Shown here: positions 36,771 to 45,300 of the stretch, one piece after another
Position numbering within the stretch: the first letter of the stretch is position 1
How the letters are laid out: every line of letters begins with the position of its first letter
Assembly: GCF_001667275.1 (NCBI RefSeq)
Contig: NZ_LZHV01000036.1
Location: forward strand, 1-64,000
From: Mycobacterium sp. ACS4054
GTDB lineage: Bacteria > Actinomycetota > Actinomycetes > Mycobacteriales > Mycobacteriaceae
Length of the DNA: 64,000 bases
Direction: 5' to 3'
Made by a program: the position numbers and the translations under genes
The notes under the pieces: generated by a model
What the model was told of the DNA's origin: nothing
The model's input: the letters and a program-made list of their open reading frames with translations, nothing else
The model's database searches: none

Positions 36771-38375
36771 TTAGGGTACCGCCTCCCGCCGGGGTGCACC
36801 CGGGAGTCGCAAACTCAACGAAAACAGCAGCCGCACCTCGGGATCGGCAAGCGATGTCGACAGCAACCTCTCGATGCGCCGCACGCGGTAGCGAACCGTG
36901 TTGGGGTGCACGTGCAGCGACCGCGCGGCGGCGGCGATGTCGCCGAAGCTGTCCAGATACACCCGCAGCGTGTCGGCCAGCGCCGGCTCCCGGGCGCGCA
37001 GGTCGACGATCCGCGGGTCGGCCAGGCGCTCCTCGCGCCCAACCAGGCCGAGGATCTCGTCGAGCAGGACGGTGGTGCGCGCCTCGGCCAGCGACGTCAC
37101 CTGTGGCATCGAAATGGGATGGCGCGCAGCGCTGTCCAGCACCCGGTCCAGTTCGGCGCGCGCGGCTGCGATCCCGGCGAGGCCGGTGACCGGAGCGGCG
37201 ACGGCGGCGCGCAGCTGCATCCCGAGCTCGGTGCGCATCCCGGCGATGGTGCCGCGCACCCAGGAGGTGGCCGAGCGGGTCTGCGTCTGGGGCAGTAGCA
37301 CATAGATTCGGGATCCCCGGGAGGCCACCTGGGCGTCCGGCCGAAAAGCGCTGGCGCTGAGCGCCATCACGTCGGGCAATCGAACTTGACGGGCCGCGCC
37401 GGCGTCCGCGTCCGCGGTGTCCCAGCCGACCAGCGCCGCGACTCCGTCGGCGGCCAGGCCGAGTTCGCTGGCGACGGCGCCCACGTCGGGTTCGCCGTCG
37501 ATCAGGCCCAACAGCTGCTGCACCCGCCGCAGCTGCGTGGAGGGCCGGGCGGCCAAGCGTGCCATGATGCGCGCCGCCAGCACCGCGGCGCCCCGCAACA
37601 TCTCCTCGGCGTCGTCGGCCAGCGGTTGTGCGCCCTGCTGCACCCAGATTGTGCCGGCGAACTCCGGCGGTCGCCGCGCGTCCGCCGGGGGCCGGTAGAT
37701 CCCGATGGCCAGCCGCGGGCGCAGGCCCAACTCCGGGCGCTCGGCCACCCGCACCACGCCGTCGCCGGCCCGCAGGGCATCGAAAATGCCCCATTGCCCG
37801 ATCCATTCGAGATGCTCGGGCGGCCCCGCCCTGCCCAGGATGGACAGCCGGCGCAGCTCGTCGGCCTCGTCGTTGGATGCCGAATACGCCAGCACGTGCG
37901 ATTGGGCGTTTTCGATGCTGACCATGCCGTGAATGCGGTCGGCCAGCGACTGCGCCAGCCCGAACAGGTCCGTGCCCGAGTCCTCGGTCGCGTCGGCGCG
38001 GTCGCCGTGATGCTCCAGCACGTGGTTGACCAACTGGTAGAGCCGTTCCCACCGCGCGCGCGGCTCGACGGCCACCACCGCCGACCCCGCCGCGACCGCC
38101 GCCGTGACCAGGCGGGTCGACGGCTCCTTGGCGAAGATCGCCGCCGGAACGCGCTCGCGCGCCTGCTTGTCCATCCACCGCAGCGCCTCGTCGTCGGCCA
38201 CGCCGAGCAGGAAGAACACGTCGGCCGAGCCGGCGGCGGCCGCCAGCCCCAGCCGCACGTCGTCGCTGTCGATCAGGGCCGCCGACCCCACGGCCAGGTC
38301 GAGGCCCCGCGGCGCCTCCACCAGGCTGACCAGCGTCGCGTCCAGCGCCAGCAACAGCTGGCCCAACCCGGTCAT
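36771..38375 (-). CDS. pruC: PucR-type proline catabolism regulator PruC
   Basis: A 534-residue regulator. The C-terminal HTH_30 domain lies at about residues 470-505 ([20 protein letters not shown], then [10 protein letters not shown]), preceded by a GGDEF-like CdaR region and an N-terminal PucR-type domain. It matches Rv1186c (PruC), which activates proline dehydrogenase and P5C dehydrogenase in response to proline. It is divergent from pruA with 81 bp between start codons. A repeated sequence in this interval is listed as a candidate operator. It starts 5 bp upstream of fadD21 on the same strand. Confidence 0.9.
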   Translation of the reverse strand: MTGLGQLLLALDATLVSLVEAPRGLDLAVGSAALIDSDDVRLGLAAAAGSADVFFLLGVADDEALRWMDKQARERVPAAIFAKEPSTRLVTAAVAAGSAVVAVEPRARWERLYQLVNHVLEHHGDRADATEDSGTDLFGLAQSLADRIHGMVSIENAQSHVLAYSASNDEADELRRLSILGRAGPPEHLEWIGQWGIFDALRAGDGVVRVAERPELGLRPRLAIGIYRPPADARRPPEFAGTIWVQQGAQPLADDAEEMLRGAAVLAARIMARLAARPSTQLRRVQQLLGLIDGEPDVGAVASELGLAADGVAALVGWDTADADAGAARQVRLPDVMALSASAFRPDAQVASRGSRIYVLLPQTQTRSATSWVRGTIAGMRTELGMQLRAAVAAPVTGLAGIAAARAELDRVLDSAARHPISMPQVTSLAEARTTVLLDEILGLVGREERLADPRIVDLRAREPALADTLRVYLDSFGDIAAAARSLHVHPNTVRYRVRRIERLLSTSLADPEVRLLFSLSLRLPGAPRREAVP

Positions 38376-38417
38376 TGTCCGATCGTACTATCAAAGACGG
38401 GTCATCTTGTCCGATCG
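38375..38417 (+). promoter_or_regulatory. Direct repeat TTGTCCGATCG, candidate PruC operator
   Basis: TTGTCCGATCG occurs at 38375-38385 and again at 38407-38417, exactly 32 bp apart, close to three helical turns. The first copy overlaps the pruC start codon, the second lies 40 bp before pruA. Two identical 11-mers in an 81-bp divergent promoter are unlikely by chance and fit a dimeric activator site. Confidence 0.55.
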
Positions 38418-38456
38418 GCTAGGTCCGCGCGCCGTCGCGGCGAGGATCCTGGCAGC

Positions 38457-40088
38457 ATGGACGCGATCACCGAGGTGCCGTTGCCGGCCAACGAGCCGGT
38501 CCATGACTACGCCCCGCACTCCCCCGAACGTGACCGGCTGCGCGCCGAGTTGGCCGCGCTGGCCGATCACTCCATCGACCTCCCGCACGTCATCGGCGGT
38601 CGGCACCGGATGGGCGACGGCGAACGCATCGACGTCGTCCAGCCGCACCGGCACGCCGCGACGCTGGGCACGCTGACCAACGCCGGGCACGCCGATGCCG
38701 TGGCGGCGATCGACGCCGCGACCGCCGCGAAACCCGCCTGGGCGGCAATGCCTTTCGACGAGCGCGCGGCGGTGTTTTTGCGGGCCGCCGATCTGCTGGC
38801 CGGACCGTGGCGGGAGAAGATCGCCGCGGCGACCATGCTCGGCCAGTCCAAGTCCGCCTACCAGGCCGAAATCGACTCGCCCTGCGAGCAGATCGACTTC
38901 TGGCGCTTCAACGTGGCGTTCGCGCGTCAGATCCTGGCGCAGCAGCCGATCAGCGGGCCAGGGGAGTGGAATCGCAGCGACTACCGACCGCTGGACGGCT
39001 TCGTCTATGCGATCACGCCGTTCAACTTCACCTCGATCGCCGGCAACCTGCCGACCGCGCCGGCGCTGATGGGCAACACCGTCGTGTGGAAGCCGTCGAT
39101 CACCCAGACGCTGTCGGCCTATCTGACCATGCAGCTGCTCGAGGCCGCCGGGCTGCCGCCCGGCGTGATCAACCTCGTCACCGGCGACGGGTTCGCGGTA
39201 TCCGATGTGGCCCTGGCCGATTCGCGGCTGGCCGGCATCCACTTCACCGGGTCGACGGCCACCTTCCAGCACCTGTGGCAGCAGGTCGGGACGAACATCG
39301 GCCGCTACCGGAGCTATCCGCGGCTCGTGGGGGAGACCGGCGGCAAGGACTTCGTGGTGGCCCACCCGTCGGCGCGGCCGGATGTGTTGCGCACGGCCCT
39401 GATTCGCGGCGCGTTCGACTATCAGGGGCAGAAGTGCTCGGCGGCGTCGCGGGCGTTCGTCCCGCTGTCGGTGTGGCGGCGCATCGGCGACGACTTCCTG
39501 GGGGAGACCGCGGCGCTGCGCTACGGCGACGTCACCGACCTGACCAACTTCGGGGGCGCGCTGATCGACGAGCGGGCGTTCGCCAAGAACGTCAAGGCCA
39601 TCGAGCGGGCGAAGAGCGCGGCCCACGTCACCATCGCGGTGGGCGGCGAATACGACGACAGCGTCGGCTATTTCGTACGCCCCACCGTGTTGCTCTCCGA
39701 CGACCCGGCCGACGAGTCGTTCGCCACCGAGTACTTCGGCCCGCTGCTGTCGGTGCACGTCTACCCCGACGACGACTACGAGCGCATCCTCGACGTCATT
39801 GACACCGGCTCGCGATACGCGCTGACCGGCGCGGTGATCGCCGACGATCGCGAGGCGGTGCTGACCGCGCAGGAGCGGCTGCGCTTCGCCGCCGGGAACT
39901 TCTACGTGAACGACAAGCCGACCGGCGCGGTCGTCGGGCGCCAGCCGTTCGGCGGTTCGCGCGGCTCGGGCACCAACGACAAGGCCGGGTCGGTGCTGAA
40001 CCTGTTGCGGTGGACGTCGGCCCGCACCCTCAAGGAGACGTTCGTCCCGGCGACGCGGCACACCTATCCGCACATGGCGGCCGACTGA
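38457..40088 (+). CDS. pruA: Delta-1-pyrroline-5-carboxylate dehydrogenase
   Basis: A 543-residue NAD-dependent aldehyde dehydrogenase superfamily enzyme that oxidises glutamate-gamma-semialdehyde/P5C to glutamate, the second step of proline catabolism. Catalytic Cys327 is in GQKCSAASRAF and the general base Glu293 in GETGGKDF; the ITPFNFTSIAGNLPTAPALM block is specific to the P5CDH branch. Length equals the M. tuberculosis enzyme as recalled. The stop overlaps the ATG of the proline dehydrogenase gene (TGATG), so the two enzymes are coupled and may channel P5C. Confidence 0.95.
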   Translation: MDAITEVPLPANEPVHDYAPHSPERDRLRAELAALADHSIDLPHVIGGRHRMGDGERIDVVQPHRHAATLGTLTNAGHADAVAAIDAATAAKPAWAAMPFDERAAVFLRAADLLAGPWREKIAAATMLGQSKSAYQAEIDSPCEQIDFWRFNVAFARQILAQQPISGPGEWNRSDYRPLDGFVYAITPFNFTSIAGNLPTAPALMGNTVVWKPSITQTLSAYLTMQLLEAAGLPPGVINLVTGDGFAVSDVALADSRLAGIHFTGSTATFQHLWQQVGTNIGRYRSYPRLVGETGGKDFVVAHPSARPDVLRTALIRGAFDYQGQKCSAASRAFVPLSVWRRIGDDFLGETAALRYGDVTDLTNFGGALIDERAFAKNVKAIERAKSAAHVTIAVGGEYDDSVGYFVRPTVLLSDDPADESFATEYFGPLLSVHVYPDDDYERILDVIDTGSRYALTGAVIADDREAVLTAQERLRFAAGNFYVNDKPTGAVVGRQPFGGSRGSGTNDKAGSVLNLLRWTSARTLKETFVPATRHTYPHMAAD

Positions 40089-41038
40089 TGGGCCGCGTGT
40101 TTGCCAGCACCCTGCGGCCGGCGATCATCGCCGCCAGCCGGCGGCCGAGCTTGCGCCGGGCCGCCGAGGGGTTGCCGGTCACCCGTCGCGTGGTGCACCG
40201 GTTCGTTCCCGGCGAGACCATCGACAGCGCGCTGGACAGCGCTGCCGCGCTTCGTAATTCGGGCCGCCATGTCAGCCTGGATTACCTCGGTGAAGACGTC
40301 ACCGACGCCGACGACGCCGGCGCGGCCGTGCGCGTTTACCTCGATCTGATCGACCGCCTGGGCCGGTGCGACGACCGTGCCGCCGTCTCGCCGCTCGAGG
40401 TGTCGGTGAAGCTGTCGGCCCTGGGGCAGGCGCTCGATCGCAACGGCGAGAAGATCGCCCGGGAGAACGCGTGGGCGATCTGCGAAGCGGCGCAGCGGGC
40501 CGGGGTGTGGGTGACGGTGGACGCCGAGGACCACACAACGACCGATTCGACGCTGGCGATCGTGCGCGAGTTGCGGGCCGAGTTCGGCTGGCTGGGGGTG
40601 GCCTTGCAAGCCTATCTGCGGCGCACGCTCGACGATTGCGAGGAGTTCGCGGCGGCCGGGGCGCGAATCCGGTTGTGCAAGGGCGCATACGACGAACCGG
40701 CGGCGGTCGCCCACCGCGACCCCGCCGCCGTCACGGCCGCCTACCTGCGCTGCCTGCGGGTGTTGATGGCCGGCTCCGGCTACCCGATGGTGGCCTCCCA
40801 CGACCCGGCGATCATCGAAGCGGTGCCCGCGCTGGCGCGCGAAGCGGGCCGGTCGGATTTCGAGTACCAGATGCTGTACGGCATTCGCGACGGCGAGCAG
40901 CGGCGGCTGGCGGAATCGGGAAACCGGGTCCGGGTCTACGTGCCGTTCGGCACCCAGTGGTACGGCTACTTCATGCGCCGCCTTGCCGAGCGGCCGGCCA
41001 ACCTGACATTCTTCTTGCGGGCGCTGGCGCAGCCGTGA
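40088..41038 (+). CDS. pruB: Monofunctional proline dehydrogenase
   Basis: A 316-residue FAD enzyme with the PRODH TIM-barrel that oxidises proline to P5C and passes electrons to the respiratory chain. Recognisable segments are VSVKLSALG, TVDAEDHTTTDSTL, GVALQAYLRRTLDDC, IRLCKGAYDEPA, VASHDPAII, FEYQMLYGIR and the C-terminal VPFGTQWYGYFMRRLAERPAN with its conserved Arg pair. It overlaps pruA by one base and is controlled by the divergent PruC in mycobacteria. It is the last gene of the operon before the accessory island. Confidence 0.95.
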   Translation: MGRVFASTLRPAIIAASRRPSLRRAAEGLPVTRRVVHRFVPGETIDSALDSAAALRNSGRHVSLDYLGEDVTDADDAGAAVRVYLDLIDRLGRCDDRAAVSPLEVSVKLSALGQALDRNGEKIARENAWAICEAAQRAGVWVTVDAEDHTTTDSTLAIVRELRAEFGWLGVALQAYLRRTLDDCEEFAAAGARIRLCKGAYDEPAAVAHRDPAAVTAAYLRCLRVLMAGSGYPMVASHDPAIIEAVPALAREAGRSDFEYQMLYGIRDGEQRRLAESGNRVRVYVPFGTQWYGYFMRRLAERPANLTFFLRALAQP

Positions 41039-41094
41039 CGGTCGCAAGCGCGGCGAAGCCGGGCACAGCGGGCCGTCACTACATTTGCGGCCAC

Positions 41095-41144
41095 TGAGCG
41101 TGCGCCCAGGGCTTTGAGCGTGCCGTCAGGGCGACGACACGCCG
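41095..41144 (+). repeat. Interspersed repeat copy 2 with internal 20-bp tandem unit
   Basis: 41106-41144 matches 11687-11725 at 32 of 39 positions. Within this copy, TGAGCGTGCGCCCAGGG (41095-41111) and TGAGCGTGCCGTCAGGG (41115-41131) form an imperfect tandem pair with a 20-bp period (14 of 17 identical). It lies between the proline operon and the lactamase-fold gene. Confidence 0.5.
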
Positions 41145-41236
41145 CCGATCACAACCCTGGCCGCACGCTGGAAGCCCACGATTCACACTCGCCGCGGCGC
41201 GCCAGAGACCTCATGACCAGGCGTAGCCTTTCGGCC

Positions 41237-41983
41237 ATGAGCCTGGTCATCGAGGAGATGCCCGATCTCGGCATCACCCGGTTCTCGCGGTGGGTGTTCA
41301 ACTGCTATGTCCTGCACGGCGACGACGGCGCTGTGGTGGTCGACGCCGGGTTGCCGCGAGTAGCCGGCGATCTGGCGGGGATGCTGAATCGGCTCGGCGG
41401 CACCGTGCACGCGGTGGTGGCGACCCACGGGCACAGCGACCACGTCGCCGGCGCCGCGGAACTGGCCGCCCGCTACCCCGCGCCGATCTGGCTGCCCGCC
41501 AAAACGCTTACCTACCTGGACGGAGCGAAGCCGCGCACGCCGACCCTGGGCCGGGCCGCGAGCATCTGGCCCACGCTGATCGACCAGCCGCTCGATCGTG
41601 TCGGCTTCAGCGGGTTCGTGGGCGGCGCTCGGTTGGCGGGATACGGCACGCCGGCCGGCATGCGCTGGACGGGGGCACCGCCCCGCGGGGGACTGGCCGA
41701 CGGCCAGTCGCTGCCCGGCGCACCGGAGTGGACCGTCGTCAACGCGGGCGGGCACACCGATGACAGCATCGCGCTGTGGAACCCGACGACGCGCACGCTG
41801 CTGTCCGGTGATGCCGTACTGACCGTCCGCGGCAAGGTTTGGCATACACCGGAAATCGTCGACGCCGCCAGCGCCGCCGCCACGCGAAAGCGCTTGGAGG
41901 AGTTGCCGGTTGCGAATCTGTTGCCCGGCCATGGACGGCCGGTTCGTGCCGGCGAAACGGTGTGGCCGCAACAGCGGCGTTGA
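41237..41983 (+). CDS. Metallo-beta-lactamase-fold hydrolase
   Basis: A 248-residue MBL-fold protein. The metal motif HGHSDH lies in VVATHGHSDHVAG; a later His in NAGGHTDDSI, the Asp in LLSGDAVLT and the last His in LLPGHGRPV complete a binuclear zinc site. The layout resembles glyoxalase II-like or general thioester/lactone hydrolases, and the specific substrate is unclear. ATG 41237 (MSLVIEEMPDLG) is preferred; ATG 41213 would add eight residues. It converges on the TetR gene of the catabolic operon with only 4 bp between stops, so it may contribute a hydrolysis step to the same pathway. Confidence 0.8.
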   Translation: MSLVIEEMPDLGITRFSRWVFNCYVLHGDDGAVVVDAGLPRVAGDLAGMLNRLGGTVHAVVATHGHSDHVAGAAELAARYPAPIWLPAKTLTYLDGAKPRTPTLGRAASIWPTLIDQPLDRVGFSGFVGGARLAGYGTPAGMRWTGAPPRGGLADGQSLPGAPEWTVVNAGGHTDDSIALWNPTTRTLLSGDAVLTVRGKVWHTPEIVDAASAAATRKRLEELPVANLLPGHGRPVRAGETVWPQQRR

Positions 41984-41987
41984 GCCG

Positions 41988-42596
41988 CTACGCGCGGCGG
42001 GGGCGCGGCCGGTCGCCCGCGAAGCCACGCACCACGTGCGCGCGCACGAAATCGGCCGCCACCTCGGGATCGTCCATGTCCCGGATCGAGGACGGCGTGC
42101 TGAACAGCGAGAACAGGATGCGCGCAAACCATTCCGCGGCGGCCTCGACGTCGAGGTCCTTGCGCACCTCGCCGGTGAGCCGGGCGGCGGACAGGTAGGG
42201 CGCGAAGAAGTCGACGCACTCGCGCAGCAGCACGGCGGCGTCCTTGGTGAGCAGCAGGCTGATGGCATCCTCGTCGAAGTACTTCTCCGACGCGATCGAC
42301 CTCCGCGCCTGCGTCACGAAAACGGCTGCCTGGCTAAGCTTTTCCTCCAGTGAACCGCCCCGGTCCATCGCCTTGGACATCTCGAGATAGAACCGTTCGG
42401 AAGCGTGTTCGGCGCACGCCTCGATGATGGCGCCCTTATCGGAGAAGTACTCGTAGATGGTGCTGCGGGAAACGCCGGCCGTCTTGGCGATGTCGACGAT
42501 CGTCGCCTTCTGCAGTCCCTGCTTGCGAAAGCAGGCGTACGCGGACTCCACGATCAGCTCGCGGGTGTCGATGGCCTGGGCCGCTTGCGTCGTCAC
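41988..42596 (-). CDS. TetR-family regulator at the end of the catabolic operon
   Basis: A 202-residue TetR repressor. The N-terminal HTH spans about residues 10-56 (RELIVESAYACFRKQGLQKA, then VSRSTIYEYFSDKGA), with an all-helical effector domain after it. Its GTG overlaps the stop of the alcohol dehydrogenase gene as GTGA, so it is the last cistron of the nine-gene operon that starts with the P450 at 49773. A likely target is the perfect palindrome at 49799-49819 in the divergent promoter, giving autoregulation relieved by a pathway intermediate, probably an acyl-CoA. The assignment of ligand and operator is inference. Confidence 0.88.
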   Translation of the reverse strand: MTTQAAQAIDTRELIVESAYACFRKQGLQKATIVDIAKTAGVSRSTIYEYFSDKGAIIEACAEHASERFYLEMSKAMDRGGSLEEKLSQAAVFVTQARRSIASEKYFDEDAISLLLTKDAAVLLRECVDFFAPYLSAARLTGEVRKDLDVEAAAEWFARILFSLFSTPSSIRDMDDPEVAADFVRAHVVRGFAGDRPRPRRA

Positions 42597-43663
42597 GGCA
42601 CCAACGCCCCCCGGGGCACCAGCCCCGCATCGGCCGAGGCGAAGGCGGCGTTGACGTCGGCGAGGTGGAATGGTTCGGGCATCAGGCGGTCGAACGGAAA
42701 GTCGGTGTGCTGCAAAAAGGTCAGACCGATCGCCAGCGTGACGGGGTCGTAGAACATCACGCCGCGGATGGATTTGTTGCCGTAGACCAGCGCACTGGGG
42801 TCCAGCTCGAAGGTGCGTCCCATGCCGACGTTGCCTACCTCGAGAAGCGTGCCGCCGTTGTTGAGGAATCCGACGCCCTCGGGAATCACGCCCGGCACGC
42901 CGACGACCTCGAGCACCCAGTCGGCGCCGATGCCGTCGGTGCGCGCGCGCACCTGTTCGGCGACCTCCGCTGCGGAGATCGCGCTCGCGTCGATGCAGTG
43001 GGTGGCGCCGAAATCGGCTGCGACGTCGAGGCGTTCGGGGATCTTGTCGATGACGATGACCTCCGCGGCCCCGGCCGTGCGGGCCACGGCCGCGGCGTTG
43101 ATGCCCAGGCCGCCGGCGCCCTGGATGACGACCGTGTCGCCCAGCCGCACCTCGCGCAGCGCGAAAAGCACCTGGGCCAGGGCGCAGTTCAGCGGTGCGA
43201 CGGCCGCATCGGGCAGGCCCTCGGGCACCTTGTACAGCGGTTGGCGCCGGCTGGTGTAGTAGTACTCGCCGTAGGCCGCAACGAAGTGCGGTTCCTGGTC
43301 GTGGGTGCGGTACTCGCCGGCCATCAGGTTCTGGCACGCGTACGACCGGCCCCGGGAGCAGGCGTGGCATTGCCCGCAGAACCAGAAGTACGGCGTCACC
43401 ACGCGATCGCCGACGGCCAGCGGCTTGCCGGTCGCGTCGGCGGTCAGGCCCTCGCCGAGTTCGGCTATCTCGCCGACCATTTCATGGCCCATGGCGAACG
43501 GGCACGGCAGTGGCAGCTCGCCGCGGAAGATGTGCAAGTCGGACCCGCAGATGCCGGCCATCCGCAGCCGCAGCGCCGCGGTCCCCGGCGCCGGGGATGA
43601 CAACGGGAATTCGGCCAGCTCGATGGGCCCGCCGTGGGCGGTGAGCAGTGCGAGCTTGGGCAT
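42593..43663 (-). CDS. Zinc-dependent MDR alcohol dehydrogenase
   Basis: A 356-residue medium-chain dehydrogenase. Catalytic zinc ligands are C39 (AGICGSDLH) and H60-E61 (MGHEMVGE). The structural zinc Cys cluster is FCGQCHACSRGRSYAC, and the NAD-binding motif is GAGGLGIN followed by an acidic residue at the next strand end (VIDK), which suggests NAD rather than NADP. It starts 12 bp after the thiolase-like gene. In the operon it could oxidise an alcohol produced by the P450 or formed after side-chain cleavage. The exact substrate is unknown. Confidence 0.88.
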   Translation of the reverse strand: MPKLALLTAHGGPIELAEFPLSSPAPGTAALRLRMAGICGSDLHIFRGELPLPCPFAMGHEMVGEIAELGEGLTADATGKPLAVGDRVVTPYFWFCGQCHACSRGRSYACQNLMAGEYRTHDQEPHFVAAYGEYYYTSRRQPLYKVPEGLPDAAVAPLNCALAQVLFALREVRLGDTVVIQGAGGLGINAAAVARTAGAAEVIVIDKIPERLDVAADFGATHCIDASAISAAEVAEQVRARTDGIGADWVLEVVGVPGVIPEGVGFLNNGGTLLEVGNVGMGRTFELDPSALVYGNKSIRGVMFYDPVTLAIGLTFLQHTDFPFDRLMPEPFHLADVNAAFASADAGLVPRGALVP

Positions 43664-43675
43664 TCCGATCCCCCT

Positions 43676-44845
43676 CTAGTCGGCGGGCGCCAGGATCAGC
43701 CCGCTGGTGGGCACCCCGGTGCCCGACGTGACCAGGACGTGTTCGACGTCGTCGACCTGGTTGTACGACGTGCCGCGCACCTGGCGCACCCCCTCGGTGA
43801 TGCCGTTCATGCCGTGGATGTAGGCCTCGCCCAGCAGCCCGCCATTGGTGTTGATCGGGAAGTCTCCCCCCAGCGACAGTCGTTCGACCGTGGCGAAGTC
43901 CTTCGCCTCGCCGCGCCCGCAGAACCCGAGCTCCTCGAGCTGGGTGAACACGAACGGCGTGAAATGGTCGTAGATGAAGGCGGTTTGGATGTCTTGGGGC
44001 TTGAGCCCCGAATCGCGCCACAGCCTCTCGGCGACCACGCCCATCTCGGGGAGGCCGGTGATGTCGTCGCGGTAGTAGCTGGTCATCATCTCGCCGTTGG
44101 CGGCCGCACCCTGGGCGGCCGCGGTGATGACCGCCGGCGGCTGCCGCACGGCCGGCGCGACGGCGGCGCTGGTGACCACCAGCGCGACCCCGCCGTCGCT
44201 CTCCTGGCAGCAATCCAGCAGCCGCAGCACCGGTTCGATGATCCAGCGGGAATTCTGGTGGTCCTCCAGCGTGATCGGGCGCTGGTAGAACCACGCATCG
44301 GGATTGCGGGCGGCGTGCGCGCGGTCGACGACGGCGATGCGGCCGAAGTCTTCGTTGGTGACGCCGTATGTCGACATGTAGCGCTGGGCGTGCATCGCGA
44401 CCCAGGCCGCCGGGGTGAGCAACCCGAACGGCGCGTAATGCGCTAGGAACAGCGGGGTTTCGGCCATGTTGCGCCCGCTGCCGCCGAACCGGAAACCGGA
44501 GCGCTCGTTGAAGGCGCGCCAGCACACCACCACGTCCGCGACGCCGGTTGCGACGGCCATCGCGGCGTGCACGACGGTGCCGGCGGCCGCGCCGCCGCCG
44601 TGGTGCACGCGCGAGAAGAAGCTCAAATCGCCGATGCCCACGTTGCGGGCGATGTCGATCTCGTCGCTGGCATCCATCGTGAAGGTGACCATGCCGTCCA
44701 CGTCGCCGGGCGTCAGGCCGGCGTCGTCGAGCGCGGCGCTCACGGCCTCGCACGCCAATTGCAGCTCGCTGCGGCCGGATTCCTTGGAGAACTCGGTCTG
44801 GCCGATGCCGACGATGGCCGCGGCCCCCGGCAGCGAGCGGCTCAC
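43676..44845 (-). CDS. Thiolase-fold lipid-transfer protein / Ltp2-like aldolase
   Basis: A 389-residue thiolase-superfamily protein of the SCP-x/Ltp group. It keeps the thiolase fold blocks (AAIVGIGQTEFSKESGRSEL at the start, INTNGGLLGEAYIHGMN near the end) but lacks the nucleophilic Cys expected after the SFFSRVHHGGG segment. In the cholesterol igr operon the analogous Ltp2 works with a DUF35 domain to cleave a 3-hydroxyacyl-CoA by retro-aldol reaction. A DUF35 protein is encoded four genes upstream in the same operon, supporting the same role here. The GTG overlaps the MaoC stop (GTGA). A plain acetyl-CoA acyltransferase is less likely. Confidence 0.82.
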   Translation of the reverse strand: MSRSLPGAAAIVGIGQTEFSKESGRSELQLACEAVSAALDDAGLTPGDVDGMVTFTMDASDEIDIARNVGIGDLSFFSRVHHGGGAAAGTVVHAAMAVATGVADVVVCWRAFNERSGFRFGGSGRNMAETPLFLAHYAPFGLLTPAAWVAMHAQRYMSTYGVTNEDFGRIAVVDRAHAARNPDAWFYQRPITLEDHQNSRWIIEPVLRLLDCCQESDGGVALVVTSAAVAPAVRQPPAVITAAAQGAAANGEMMTSYYRDDITGLPEMGVVAERLWRDSGLKPQDIQTAFIYDHFTPFVFTQLEELGFCGRGEAKDFATVERLSLGGDFPINTNGGLLGEAYIHGMNGITEGVRQVRGTSYNQVDDVEHVLVTSGTGVPTSGLILAPAD

Positions 44846-45300
44846 GCTCGATCCCGTTCGTCGAGCAGGCTGAGGATCGCGGTGCCCGACACGTGATCGC
44901 CCAGGCTGTTGGAGCCCTTGAAGGTCACCTCGACGAAGTTCTCCCCGCCGGTGCCCTCGGTCTGCGCGGTGACGCTGCCCGTGAAGCGCAGCGGGTCGTC
45001 CGGAAAGCACGGCACGCCAAGGCGGATCGACAGCTTCTTGACCATCGCTTCCGGTCCGGCCCAGTCGGTGAGGAACCGCACGCAGTAGCCGTTGGTGGTG
45101 AGGATGTTCATGAACAGGTTGGGCGAGCCCTGCTTGTTGGCGTAGTCGCGATCGTGGTGCACGGGCATGAAGTCGCGGGTGGCGATCGCCCCGGCGACGA
45201 TCATCGTCGTGGTGATGGGGACCTCCAGCGGGGTGACCTCGTCGCCCACGGAGATGTCGGCCCAGCGCAGGGTGGTGGTGCGGGTCGCGGTGGTCGTCAT
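44842..45300 (-). CDS. MaoC-like enoyl-CoA hydratase subunit (ChsH1-like, catalytic)
   Basis: A 152-residue single hot-dog-fold MaoC protein. The hydratase-2 dyad is intact: D43 and H48 in RDFMPVHHDRDYA. The later segment PCFPDDPLRFTGSV is typical. In the igr operon ChsH1 supplies the active site and pairs with a degenerate MaoC domain in ChsH2; the partner here would be the protein at 46839-47384. ATG 45300 overlaps the preceding acyl-CoA dehydrogenase stop as ATGA. Confidence 0.85.
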   Translation of the reverse strand: MTTTATRTTTLRWADISVGDEVTPLEVPITTTMIVAGAIATRDFMPVHHDRDYANKQGSPNLFMNILTTNGYCVRFLTDWAGPEAMVKKLSIRLGVPCFPDDPLRFTGSVTAQTEGTGGENFVEVTFKGSNSLGDHVSGTAILSLLDERDRA

